From DAIOEK01 sp964648485 (lineage in GTDB: Bacteria > Chloroflexota > Anaerolineae > Anaerolineales > Anaerolineaceae): DNA of 64,000 nucleotides. Positions within the stretch are counted from its first letter, which is position 1. The number at the start of each line of letters is the position of its first letter. Where the stretch lies: positions 62,001 to 126,000 of the forward strand of contig CAZYOF010000010.1 of assembly GCA_964648485.1 (NCBI GenBank), read 5' to 3'. Made by a program: the position numbers and the translations under genes. Below the pieces are notes generated by a model. It was not told the DNA's origin, searched no databases, and worked only from the letters and a program-made list of their open reading frames with translations. Of this stretch, positions 1-8,603 are shown piece by piece.

Positions 1-728
1 TTGAAAATGATAGCAGATACAACCAGCGCATTTATCGGGTTCTGAAAAAGGTATTCTATTCTGGGTAGCAGCATTCCTCTAAAGATCAATTCCTCAGGCA
101 AGGCGTTAATAAAAATCCCTACAAAAAAGATCGTAAAAGCATGAAAAATATTATCGCCAGGTAGTAATCCAGTCAGAAAACCAAAAATTACCGTGATTCC
201 GAATAACATTCCGGTAAGTTTCCAAAAAGAATTTACCAAACCCATATTTTTGTGATTGTATCCCAGAATAGTAAATAGAAATATTACAGGAATTAATTGT
301 TTAATAGTGCTGGAAAATGCAAGATATACATCCTGTTTTAACCAATCAGGTAGAACTGTAATATTGTACACAGCGAATCCCACACTTCTAAAAATTTCTT
401 TAATTACTCCATGAATTGGTTGAACCATCCAAACATCAAAATCGAATAACTGGATGATAAAGATCAGACTTATGAGTACCATCACTAAAACCAGTTCTAA
501 TCCTGGTTTTTTTATTTCATAACGATCTGGAGGGACAGGTGTCAATGAACAAATTATGATTACATATATTCCTAAAAGCAGGATATTAATGAGTCCGAAA
601 ACCAGTCCAATCCAGCCATCCAGAAAAAATGCTACAATCGGACCGATAATCAGCCAGCCAATCAGGAGAGGGGTTTTACTTAAATCTTCCTTCAGGTCAT
701 TCAAGGGAAGATGCATTTTAGAAATCAT
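1..728 (-). CDS. CPBP-family intramembrane metalloprotease, 3' end cut by window edge
   Basis: The minus frame opens with ATG at 728, six bases after the ribosome site AAAGGAGG, and runs off the left edge without a stop; 242 residues are visible. The protein is very hydrophobic with several membrane segments. Near residues 212-218 it has EELIFRG, the EExxxR signature of the CPBP (Abi, CAAX-protease/bacteriocin-processing) family, whose two Glu residues are catalytic. The later His motifs lie beyond the edge. Family members are membrane proteases linked to prenyl-protein processing, peptide maturation or self-immunity; the substrate here is unknown. It sits 19 bases after a second CPBP gene, so the two are probably co-transcribed. 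Confidence 0.85.
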   Translation of the reverse strand, partial: MISKMHLPLNDLKEDLSKTPLLIGWLIIGPIVAFFLDGWIGLVFGLINILLLGIYVIIICSLTPVPPDRYEIKKPGLELVLVMVLISLIFIIQLFDFDVWMVQPIHGVIKEIFRSVGFAVYNITVLPDWLKQDVYLAFSSTIKQLIPVIFLFTILGYNHKNMGLVNSFWKLTGMLFGITVIFGFLTGLLPGDNIFHAFTIFFVGIFINALPEELIFRGMLLPRIEYLFQNPINALVVSAIIF

Positions 729-747
729 GAATCTTTCCTCCTTTGCT

Positions 748-1596
748 CTAATTTTCCTTATCATACACCAGACTTTTCCAATTGCCTTTCCAGAGAAGCA
801 CAACACCGAAACTGGCAGTGACTACCATTTCCCACACGCTTACGAGAGGTCCAAAGCCTATCCCTCTCTCCAATGCGTCACGCACTTCATCATATGCAGA
901 ATGGTAAACACTTGCAACGGCTATACTTCGGCTGGAATTCCAAACATAGGCAAACAAAATTGCATTCATCATCGCTGGAAATAAGCTGATTAACATGGTT
1001 CCAACGATGGATAGTAAGATATTCCCTTCACCTACCTTCACCTCTGACCCAATTTTAACCAATGCAGGTAGGTGCCATGCCCACCAGATAAACCCATGTA
1101 ATATCAGCCCTTTCCGCAGACTATATCGATTAACCAGATGGGGTAGCATGTACCCTCTCCATCCCAATTCCTCCCCAAAACCTGGGAGGATAGTCAAGAA
1201 GAAGCTTGTGAGAAAGTTTACAAGAATAGCACCCAGAGAAAATCCAATTGGCAGCACACTCAAGCCAAAGATCAATTCAATGAGAACCGGCATACCGAAG
1301 ATGAAGATAGCGAGTAAAAACACATAAAAGTAATGTGCGGGTTTTCCCCATCTCCAGCCAGCTTTATCAAATCCGTCTTGAAATATATACCGTCCGCAAA
1401 TAAAAGTTCCAACCGAAACCATGATCATAGAGAGGGAGCTTAGCAAGTATCCACTAAATGAGGTTTTACCCCATATAGCATAAGCAATTTGGAAAGGCCA
1501 TGAGAGACCGAATACAACCAACAAATACAGTGCAAGTGAAAAGGATTTTGATTTAGTATTGAGTAGCGCAGGCGAAATGATTTCATTTTGGGACAT
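748..1596 (-). CDS. CPBP-family intramembrane metalloprotease
   Basis: The 282-residue membrane protein has the CPBP motif 1 EELGWRG at 142-148 and motif 2 around WAWHLP at 173-178; a later HSAYD probably supplies further ligands. Length and hydrophobic pattern fit the family. The ATG at 1596 is preceded by AGGA. It is the middle of a tight minus-strand run (hydrolase, this gene, then another CPBP gene), with gaps of 10 and 19 bases. The closest annotated relatives would be CAAX amino-terminal protease-like proteins. No partner peptide gene is visible, so a role in immunity or peptide processing is only inference. Confidence 0.88.
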   Translation of the reverse strand: MSQNEIISPALLNTKSKSFSLALYLLVVFGLSWPFQIAYAIWGKTSFSGYLLSSLSMIMVSVGTFICGRYIFQDGFDKAGWRWGKPAHYFYVFLLAIFIFGMPVLIELIFGLSVLPIGFSLGAILVNFLTSFFLTILPGFGEELGWRGYMLPHLVNRYSLRKGLILHGFIWWAWHLPALVKIGSEVKVGEGNILLSIVGTMLISLFPAMMNAILFAYVWNSSRSIAVASVYHSAYDEVRDALERGIGFGPLVSVWEMVVTASFGVVLLWKGNWKSLVYDKEN

Positions 1597-1606
1597 TAGA
1601 TTTTTC

Positions 1607-2920
1607 CTATTTGTAAGTTTCGGGAATAACTTTCGTAATTAATTTTTGATGGAATAAACCAGCTTCTTCCCAGATCATTCCATGTCCGGAATTTTCGAAA
1701 ATAAATAGCTCTTTGTATGGAGCATCAATTTTATTAAAGTAATCCTGAGGTGATGTAATGGGGTTATTCATATCATGACGACCAAGGAACATATAGACGG
1801 GTAACTCCAGGTGAGTGGCATCCAGCCGAAAATCTATTTCCTGAAGTTGTGGATATACCGCATTGAATGTATTCATCAACCCAAGCAGGTAATATAATCT
1901 ATCCAGCCAGCCATATTCGGGTTGTTTTAACATGAGAAGGAGAATATCCCCATCTTTCAGATACTCTGGATTCTGGATGTTCGGCACTTCAAATAATGCA
2001 TACTCCCGCCCAAAGAGCGTAGAGTACGGACCAATTGGGTTTTTGCCAAAATATGGAGGAATACCTTGCTTTTCAAGTGTTGAAACAAATTTCTCGTCTC
2101 CAATTTTGCGGGATTTATCCATTACTAAATCAAAAATCATCTGGTCAGTTTCACGAATGTTTACCATTTGCGCAGAACTGATATAAGCATGATATAGATC
2201 CGGACGTGCTTGAGCAGCTCGAACACCGATAATGGTTCCCCAAGAGTGACCTACAAGGTAAATTTTTTCTTCATTAAATCTATTTCTCAACATTTCGGAT
2301 AATTCCACCAGATCAGATACATATTGATCCACGGTTAATTTATCTTTTGGATTTATAGAAGGATAAGATTTACCACAACCACGTTGTTCCCAAATAACCA
2401 CAATAAAATGCTTCTCCAATTCTTTATTGAACCGGATGACACGTGCTGCTTCGCTTGCACCAGGACCTCCTGAAAGAAACAAGAGTACCGGTTTACTCAC
2501 ATCTTCGCCCCTGATAATCACCCACTGTTTAACTCCTCCCAAATTAAACTTTTCAATAGTGGCAATACTATTGGGTTTGGGTTTATTATCCTCACCAATT
2601 ATCTTGGGGGTATATGCTGTCCATTGAGATCCCAGGACAATTGACAAAATAAGAAGTACCATGATCGCCATGAAAGTCATTTTTTCACCCATACCCTTGA
2701 ACCACATCATGCGATCCTTCTTTAGCACTCTAAAGAAGGTAGTAGATATTGTGACAAGTAGTGCAACTTCAAACAATGCAATCAAAATTATTAAGACAAT
2801 CCCTTCAATAAGCGAGGAGGATGCACCTGGCAGCGAGTTCCTGATAAACGAAAAATAGAAAGCCACCACAATAAGAGACGCAATCGTAAGTAATAGTTTT
2901 GTAAATTTTTGGGTTCCCAT
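1607..2920 (-). CDS. Membrane-anchored alpha/beta hydrolase, prolyl aminopeptidase-like (S33)
   Basis: The 437-residue protein has about three N-terminal membrane segments (roughly 8-26, 37-60 and 83-97), then an alpha/beta-hydrolase domain. The oxyanion motif GGPG is at 151-154, WEQRGCGKS follows near 177, the nucleophile elbow GHSWG is at 224-228 (Ser226), and an Asp in GRHD and the His in SGHG near the C-terminus complete the triad. GGPG plus WEQRG is typical of proline iminopeptidases, although this one is longer and membrane bound, so the substrate could be a peptide or a small ester. It lies three bases after the 82-aa gene and ten before a CPBP protease gene, suggesting one operon. Confidence 0.85.
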   Translation of the reverse strand: MGTQKFTKLLLTIASLIVVAFYFSFIRNSLPGASSSLIEGIVLIILIALFEVALLVTISTTFFRVLKKDRMMWFKGMGEKMTFMAIMVLLILSIVLGSQWTAYTPKIIGEDNKPKPNSIATIEKFNLGGVKQWVIIRGEDVSKPVLLFLSGGPGASEAARVIRFNKELEKHFIVVIWEQRGCGKSYPSINPKDKLTVDQYVSDLVELSEMLRNRFNEEKIYLVGHSWGTIIGVRAAQARPDLYHAYISSAQMVNIRETDQMIFDLVMDKSRKIGDEKFVSTLEKQGIPPYFGKNPIGPYSTLFGREYALFEVPNIQNPEYLKDGDILLLMLKQPEYGWLDRLYYLLGLMNTFNAVYPQLQEIDFRLDATHLELPVYMFLGRHDMNNPITSPQDYFNKIDAPYKELFIFENSGHGMIWEEAGLFHQKLITKVIPETYK

Positions 2921-2923
2921 GGC

Positions 2924-3172
2924 TTATTCCTCAATATGATTTGTTCTGGACTTTTTTCCCAGGATTTTTTCAACAGAGATCAATTCCGTTCCAGTGTCTC
3001 TGATTCTATTCAACAGTCCATACAGCGCAGGTTGGTCCATCTCGCCGCTAATAACCGTATTACCATCCTCTGTCCGCCAGATATCAAGTTCCTCATACCA
3101 ACTCCACCAACGTTCATCCAGAATACCCGATATAAGAATTTGATATTTAATTAATTGATTTGTTTGATTCAT
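2924..3172 (-). CDS. Small conserved hypothetical protein (82 aa)
   Basis: This short acidic protein carries Tyr/Trp-rich residues followed by GEMDQPALYGLLNRIRD (about 45-61). That pattern resembles small uncharacterised proteins of actinobacteria and Chloroflexota that contain a DQAALYGLL-like segment and often sit beside membrane or hydrolase genes. It has no signal peptide or membrane segment and no recognised catalytic motif. Its stop is three bases from the downstream hydrolase start, which supports translation as part of the same operon. The function is unknown. Confidence 0.7.
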   Translation of the reverse strand: MNQTNQLIKYQILISGILDERWWSWYEELDIWRTEDGNTVISGEMDQPALYGLLNRIRDTGTELISVEKILGKKSRTNHIEE

Positions 3173-3226
3173 ATTTACCCTTCTAAAGTCATGATTGAGC
3201 TCAAAGTTTATCTCTTGTCAACTAAT

Positions 3227-3256
3227 CTGCCCCCTATCCGAAGATAGGTTAGGCAG
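3227..3256 (-). terminator. Intercistronic hairpin after the MFS gene
   Basis: On the minus strand the arms CTGCC/GGCAG enclose CCTATC-TTCG-GATAGG, a stem closed by a UUCG tetraloop, just after the MFS stop. There is no U-tract, so it may stabilise or process the mRNA rather than terminate it. The inner arms CCTATC/GATAGG recur at 5577-5592. Confidence 0.4.
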
Positions 3257-3268
3257 GTTGGTTTCTAT

Positions 3269-4555
3269 TTATGATGCTGATACAGATATTTTTGTGTTTT
3301 GCATCTGAATAATTTCAGATCGCCGGTTTTCAATATTCATTACCTGCGGAATAAACAAACCGGAAAATCCGATTACTATGCACAAAATACCACCCGCAAA
3401 GAACCAAGTATGAATACCAATTCGATCAGAAACAGGTCCGGCAATCATCAATCCAAGTGGCACCATTGCAGTACCCACGCTACTTAACAGGGATAATACC
3501 CTTGCCTGCATATCAGGTTCTACAATGGTCTGGATGATGGCGTAGAAAGGTCCCATCGTTAGTGAAGTCATGATGCCCAGGACCAGAGAGCCACTTACCG
3601 CCAACCATATAGCTGTACCGGGGGCAAAGGCTATTGTTAATACACTCACTCCCATCCCAGATAAGCCAAGGAGTGTAGTTAGAACTTTACGTTTAAACCC
3701 TCCCCATACACCCAATAAAGCACCTCCCATAAAAATACCAATCCCCATAGCAGCTTCGATCCAACTTAATTCCACCGCCCCACCACCAAAATAGGTTTTT
3801 ACCAAGAGTGGTAATAGTGAGAATGCCGGAATGATCGTTAGATTTATGGCAATCGTTGCAAAACCCATCATAATCAAACCTGGCCAGGCAGCCACATAAC
3901 GCAGCCCTTCTTTAAAATCCTGCCAGACAGTTTGGGATTCCTGGTCATCTGTCATCTCAGGTTGAGGAATTGTAAGGAACATTAGAGGCGTTACAGCAAT
4001 AAACGCTGTCACGACATCAATTGCTAAGATGCCCTGCATAGGAAGAACAGCCAGGAGGAGAGCACCTAATGGTGCTGCAACGATATTTAATCCCCCGCTT
4101 AGCATCTGATTCAATCCCTGTATTCGGGTCAGATATTCCTTAGGAACCATTAAAGAAGTTGAAGCATGCATCGCATTTGAATGGAAACAGCCGGCTAACG
4201 CTCTAATGAACATTACTGTAAGAATATGCCAGATCTCAATGGCATCAATGAAAAATAAAATAGCCAGAAAGATGGTAGTAAATGCAACAAGGCTGTCAGC
4301 CAGTACCATAATCCATCTCCGGTTCCACCTGTCCACAAGTGTTCCGATAAAAGGACCAAGAAAAACGTTTGGTAGCAAACCGGCCAGAGTTGCCCCAGCA
4401 AGCATTGTTGCCGAGCCGGTTAACACTGTCAAATACCAAATTAAAGAAAATTGGACCAATTGACTACCAAGAATAGATAACGCCTGTCCACCCCAAATCG
4501 TGAAAAATCTACCTTTCCATGGTATTCCGTCATTTGTTGAAAGTTGTTTTGCCAT
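3269..4555 (-). CDS. MFS transporter, macrolide-efflux/enterobactin-exporter-like
   Basis: The protein has about 428 residues and 12 predicted membrane helices. The segment GTLVDRWNRRW in the loop after helix 2 is the MFS motif A, and the start resembles MefA/EntS-type drug exporters (MFS_3 group), which expel small molecules with the proton gradient. I chose ATG 4555 because GAGGAAG precedes it at good spacing; an in-frame upstream ATG at 4600 would add 15 residues but lacks a ribosome site. It is flanked by CPBP and hydrolase genes on the same strand, which fits an export or self-protection cluster, but the cargo is unknown. Confidence 0.87.
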   Translation of the reverse strand: MAKQLSTNDGIPWKGRFFTIWGGQALSILGSQLVQFSLIWYLTVLTGSATMLAGATLAGLLPNVFLGPFIGTLVDRWNRRWIMVLADSLVAFTTIFLAILFFIDAIEIWHILTVMFIRALAGCFHSNAMHASTSLMVPKEYLTRIQGLNQMLSGGLNIVAAPLGALLLAVLPMQGILAIDVVTAFIAVTPLMFLTIPQPEMTDDQESQTVWQDFKEGLRYVAAWPGLIMMGFATIAINLTIIPAFSLLPLLVKTYFGGGAVELSWIEAAMGIGIFMGGALLGVWGGFKRKVLTTLLGLSGMGVSVLTIAFAPGTAIWLAVSGSLVLGIMTSLTMGPFYAIIQTIVEPDMQARVLSLLSSVGTAMVPLGLMIAGPVSDRIGIHTWFFAGGILCIVIGFSGLFIPQVMNIENRRSEIIQMQNTKISVSAS

Positions 4556-4630
4556 TTCTTCCTCGCCAAAATAAAAAATAATTTTTTTCATCAGTTTCAA
4601 GTTTTTGATCGAACCATTGAAAAATATTGC

Positions 4631-5515
4631 TCAAATTTCACAAACAGATTTTTTGTTACTGGAATTTGATATAAATATATTGACAACTGCATTTTGCCTG
4701 GTGAACATATTCTTACGATCCAGCCAAACGATGATCATCGCAGCCAAAATAAACATCAGTGTGTCCCACGGCTGCGCATCGGGGAAGGCTGGATTCATCA
4801 TTTGAAAATGATACAGAGCAGCAAGGAGCAAGCTCCCACGGGAAGCATTAAAAAATGAGGTCAAAATAATTGAGATGGTAACAACACCCACAAAATATGG
4901 ACCAAAAGACCAGGCGCTTTGGGGTGTGCCGCTCAATAAAAATGCTGGAATATGCCAGGTAGCCCAGATTACCCCTAGAATTAATCCAGCCCAAAAAGGT
5001 GTAAATTTCCTCTGTAATAGAGGTAGTGCAAGTCCCCGCCATCCAAATTCTTCGATTGGTCCAATAAATAAAGCAACAACCATTGCAGGTATCACCTGAT
5101 ACCAGGGATTGAAAGGAAATGGCTCGGTAAGTGATCCGAGCAACGCTGCACCGGTAAGAACGAGAGCAGGGATACCAAATAGCAAAAATAACCACCAGGG
5201 GAGAGGAGCCCGCCAGAGGGTTAAACGTTTTAAGTAATTAACCAATCCACATAAACCAGATTTATAAAGAACAATCGATACGCCTGCAATACCTGGTGAA
5301 TATACAGCAAGGATAAATAATGGATTGGTCATACTAATTTCTCCAAAAACTGCAACCACCTGATCGTAGAAAAGGAAAAACATAGAAGCAAGCCCCCAGG
5401 TTAATCCGAAAGTTATTAATAGAAATGGGATCAGAGTTTTCGTTGAAAATCTGGATTCAATTGTTTGATTGGATGGATGATTTTCTTCAACCTGATAGAT
5501 ATCTAATGGTTTCAT
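4631..5515 (-). CDS. CPBP-family intramembrane metalloprotease
   Basis: This 294-residue polytopic protein has EEFGWRG at 155-161 and WHIP at 187-190, the two most conserved CPBP motifs, in a membrane-helix context. It is the third such gene in 5.5 kb. The three differ clearly in sequence, so they are not a recent duplication. The ATG at 5515 is preceded by GGGAGAG. It lies upstream of the MFS gene with about 75 bases between them and downstream of the LuxR regulator. The substrate is unknown. Confidence 0.88.
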   Translation of the reverse strand: MKPLDIYQVEENHPSNQTIESRFSTKTLIPFLLITFGLTWGLASMFFLFYDQVVAVFGEISMTNPLFILAVYSPGIAGVSIVLYKSGLCGLVNYLKRLTLWRAPLPWWLFLLFGIPALVLTGAALLGSLTEPFPFNPWYQVIPAMVVALFIGPIEEFGWRGLALPLLQRKFTPFWAGLILGVIWATWHIPAFLLSGTPQSAWSFGPYFVGVVTISIILTSFFNASRGSLLLAALYHFQMMNPAFPDAQPWDTLMFILAAMIIVWLDRKNMFTRQNAVVNIFISNSSNKKSVCEI

Positions 5516-5576
5516 AGGTACTCTCCCGTTATGTCAATTTACAGGAAAAGTCTATCGTTACAGAAAGGTATAGTCA

Positions 5577-5592
5577 CCTATCAGGAGATAGG
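5577..5592 (-). other. Short hairpin between luxR-type gene and CPBP gene
   Basis: CCTATC-AGGA-GATAGG forms a six-pair stem, followed on the plus strand by a second GATAGGTTTAT copy (5587-5597 and 5600-5610). It lies in the 142-base gap after the regulator stop. It is too short to be a clear terminator; it may be an mRNA processing site or a binding site. Confidence 0.3.
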
Positions 5593-5657
5593 TTTATCAG
5601 ATAGGTTTATTAAATTAATATTTACCCTGAAAGATTCGGGATCAGCTGTTGTAACTC

Positions 5658-8294
5658 TTAGAGACTCAACTCTCTTGCACGGGCAATTGCCTGTGGACGG
5701 TTATTCACACCAAGTTTTTGTAAAATATTATGAACATGCCATTTTGCTGTTCCAACACTGATAACTAATTCAGAAGCAATCTCCTGGTTTGATTTTCCCA
5801 TAACAATCAGACGGAGCACCCGTATTTCCTGCTCACTAAGTGGATCTGGAAGTTTTTGTAGTTCGCTGCCCTGTTTATCAGCCTCGAATTTTTCTGAGCG
5901 CAGCACTTTATCAACAAGCTCAGGTTCTTTCCTCCTGATCTGTTTCAACAGATTTAGCATAATTTTGCCTTCATCCAGAAAGATCCGAATATATCCTTCT
6001 GGTATAGCAATCTTCAGTGAATTAATTATCCATTGTTCAGCATCATTAATTAGATTGATTTCGTAATAGTAAAGCCCAAGGAGTATCATTGCTTCGATGG
6101 CAATATCTACTCTTATTTTCTGGTTCGCAGTATTTTGTAGAATCGGCAGCATATCTGATATTTCACCAAACTTGCCCGATACCAGAAAATATCTTGCTAA
6201 TGTTAGTTCCTCAAATGGTTGCGGATTTGTTGTGCGGATTTTTTGGTAGCTATTCACCCACTCATTTGTATTTTCGATCCGACCCATGAGCAGGTTGATC
6301 CTGGCAGAAATGGCGGCAACAAGCCGATTCATTCTTGATACACCAAAGATTTGAATCAAAGCAGCAGCTTCATCAATTTCTGATTGTGCCCGGTCAAATT
6401 TCCCCATGGTCAAATAAAGCCGACCCAGATATAACTGACCCACTACAATGTCATCAACCAAACCACCCTTTCTGGCGAGAGAAATACCATCTGTTAAATA
6501 GCTTTCTCCCGCCTGGATGTTATTTCCCTCCAACTCAATAGAACCTAGAATGATCCTGGCTAACCCCGTTGGTGGAATGCGATTTTCACCAGCCAAATCT
6601 ATGGCAATTCTGCAAATCTCGGCAGCTTTGGTTAATTTACCCTGAGCCAAATATACCTGTGATTCTGAGCATAATGCATGTACTGACAGAAAAAGTACCC
6701 CTGCGGTAATAGCCCTGGAACTTGATTTGTGATAATGTTCTGCCGCAAGATCCAGCTTACCTGATAATTCATAAGCTAATCCAAGGCTAAAGTAACCACG
6801 TGCATGAGCCAGGTGATTTTCTGGAGGTAATTGTTCCAATGCTGAATTGGTCTGTTCAAATGCCTTTGCCAATTCGCCACGGACTGAGGCTATAGCTCCT
6901 CGATACAAAGCTGCCAGCGCAAGAATCTCTTGAGAGGATGATATATCTGGATTTAACTGTGCAGCCTGTTCAGCATCAGCTATACATTTCTCAGCTCGAT
7001 CGAACCTCCCAGCCAGGTAAAATACGCGGGAGGCATGAATGCTCAAATGAGGACGATTTTTCAGAATATGGATAGGTAGTGCATCTAGCCATGCAGATAA
7101 GCGCGTAATATCACCTGCTGACCAGGTTGCATCATACAGTAATGCCTTTTCAACAATCTCACCTGCAAATTCAAGATCTTGACTGGCGAGTGCGTATCTT
7201 ACTGCTTCTTCCATCAAATTGTTCTTCGCGAACCATTCAGCAGCTTTCTTATTTATATTGAAATAGTCGTTTTTTTCGACCAGGATGCGGAGATAATCAG
7301 TAAACAATGGGTGGAATCGGAACCATGATCGTTCATCATCCAGAGGAATAACAAACAAGTTGGATTTATCTAGATAGCTAATAATTTGCTGAGAATCACA
7401 TCGGTCTGTTAAGTAATTACAGACATCAGAGCTAAATCTTTCCAGAATACAGGTTGTGGTGAGGAATTTCTTTACATCATCGCTTTGTTGCGAAATTACT
7501 TCCTCCGCCAGGTAATCGAGGACATACTGATGACTTCCGCGAAACGATTCAATAAACCGGAATGGATCCTTAATGTTCTGAAATGCAAGACCAGCAAGTT
7601 GTAACCCTGCGATCCAGCCTTCGGTACGTTCTTCAACTGCCTGGGTAATCTCATCAGACAGCTCAATTTTCATCGTATTTATAAAAAACTGATGAGCTTC
7701 GTCTTTGGCAAAGCGCAATTCTCTGGCGCGGATTTCGGTCATCTCACGGTGCGCTCGTAATCTGCCAAGCTGTAATGGAGGATCTTGCCGTGTAACGAGA
7801 ACCAGATGAAGTTGGGAGGGTTGGTGTTCAATGAGATTTTCCAGGATCTCATGGATTTGGGAATTTATAATAAGATGATAATCATCCAGAATGAGAATTG
7901 TTGTTTTTGTGCTTTTTGATAATTCATTAATTAATTCAGATAGGATAATTTGACTAGGGGGAAGTTGAGCAAGATTTAAAACTGTTTGGATCCTGTCTGC
8001 CAAATCTCCACCCAACCGAGAAAAACCCGCCAACAGATAATACATAAACCTGGTCTGATCATTATCAGAATCATCCAATGAAAGCCAGAGAGTCTGATAC
8101 TTATCATCAGCTAAATATCGAAGCCAGCTTGCGATTAATGACGTCTTACCATAACCCGCCGGGCTTGAAATTAGGGATAGCTTACGATTTTCCTTTAACC
8201 CGATATCAAGGAGGTCAAGTAGACGAGGACGTAAAATATTGCTTTCATTCCAGAAAGGTATATGAAATTTTGTCGCGATTAGGGGAATATCCAT
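5658..8294 (-). CDS. MalT-like LuxR-family ATP-dependent transcriptional regulator
   Basis: The 878-residue protein has the layout of the MalT/LAL group of STAND regulators. A P-loop SPAGYGKTS lies at 44-52, a Walker B-like ILILDDYHL near 132-142, then a winged region, a long TPR-like helical array (about 350-780), and a C-terminal LuxR helix-turn-helix (about 815-875) with the usual LSEQEIRVLRL and SNQEIA segments. Such proteins bind ATP and an inducer and activate transcription. It is the first gene of the minus-strand run containing CPBP and MFS genes and may control them. The ATTATA at 8303-8308 (minus TATAAT) lies only about nine bases from the ATG, so the mRNA may be nearly leaderless. 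Confidence 0.9.
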   Translation of the reverse strand: MDIPLIATKFHIPFWNESNILRPRLLDLLDIGLKENRKLSLISSPAGYGKTSLIASWLRYLADDKYQTLWLSLDDSDNDQTRFMYYLLAGFSRLGGDLADRIQTVLNLAQLPPSQIILSELINELSKSTKTTILILDDYHLIINSQIHEILENLIEHQPSQLHLVLVTRQDPPLQLGRLRAHREMTEIRARELRFAKDEAHQFFINTMKIELSDEITQAVEERTEGWIAGLQLAGLAFQNIKDPFRFIESFRGSHQYVLDYLAEEVISQQSDDVKKFLTTTCILERFSSDVCNYLTDRCDSQQIISYLDKSNLFVIPLDDERSWFRFHPLFTDYLRILVEKNDYFNINKKAAEWFAKNNLMEEAVRYALASQDLEFAGEIVEKALLYDATWSAGDITRLSAWLDALPIHILKNRPHLSIHASRVFYLAGRFDRAEKCIADAEQAAQLNPDISSSQEILALAALYRGAIASVRGELAKAFEQTNSALEQLPPENHLAHARGYFSLGLAYELSGKLDLAAEHYHKSSSRAITAGVLFLSVHALCSESQVYLAQGKLTKAAEICRIAIDLAGENRIPPTGLARIILGSIELEGNNIQAGESYLTDGISLARKGGLVDDIVVGQLYLGRLYLTMGKFDRAQSEIDEAAALIQIFGVSRMNRLVAAISARINLLMGRIENTNEWVNSYQKIRTTNPQPFEELTLARYFLVSGKFGEISDMLPILQNTANQKIRVDIAIEAMILLGLYYYEINLINDAEQWIINSLKIAIPEGYIRIFLDEGKIMLNLLKQIRRKEPELVDKVLRSEKFEADKQGSELQKLPDPLSEQEIRVLRLIVMGKSNQEIASELVISVGTAKWHVHNILQKLGVNNRPQAIARARELSL

Positions 8295-8378
8295 TATTCT
8301 AAATTATACAATTTTTAGAACCAGGTAAAAACCAATGTAACTTAAAATATTAGGTCTATACAGAGAATTAAATGAAAA

Positions 8379-8407
8379 TTGACACCTTGTTAGACATTCT
8401 GTATAAT
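8379..8407 (+). promoter_or_regulatory. Sigma70-type promoter for riboswitch-ATPase transcript
   Basis: TTGACA at 8379-8384 and TATAAT at 8402-8407 are both perfect consensus with a 17-base spacer. Transcription would start near 8414, directly before the aptamer. Confidence 0.85.
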
Positions 8408-8415
8408 CTTTATTA

Positions 8416-8511
8416 CTCCGATGGGGAGTAGCCACTCAAGATATGAGTGTGTACAGTCACCATCCCGGAATTAATATTCTTGGCTGTACGATGTAAATGG
8501 CAAGACCATCG
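8416..8511 (+). promoter_or_regulatory. yybP-ykoY (Mn2+) riboswitch aptamer
   Basis: The sequence has the family hallmarks: GGGGAGTAGCC at 8423-8433, a CACTC/GAGTG hairpin, a GTACAG (8451-8456)/CTGTAC (8484-8489) helix, and GGCAAGACC at 8499-8507. The closing helix P1 is CGATGG (8419-8424) with CCATCG (8506-8511). The family senses Mn2+ and commonly controls Mn exporters and P-type ATPases, which is exactly the gene downstream. The 3' strand of P1 is also part of the terminator stem, so ligand-bound P1 would block termination (an ON switch). Confidence 0.9.
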
Positions 8512-8532
8512 CTAATATAGCGGTGGTCTTTT
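8504..8532 (+). terminator. Riboswitch expression-platform terminator
   Basis: GACCATCGCT (8504-8513) pairs with AGCGGTGGTC (8519-8528), with one G-U pair, followed by TTTT. It shares bases 8506-8511 with aptamer helix P1, so the two structures exclude each other. This predicts premature termination without Mn2+. Confidence 0.85.
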
Positions 8533-8603
8533 AGTTGGTCTGCAGGATTTTTGATCAAAATATTGGCATCTTGAAATAAATATGATTGAGGAGGACTAAA
8601 TAG

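Noticed and set aside
556..984. Plus-strand 142-codon frame across two CPBP genes
   Set aside because: It is antisense to two well-supported membrane protease genes with clear motifs and ribosome sites.
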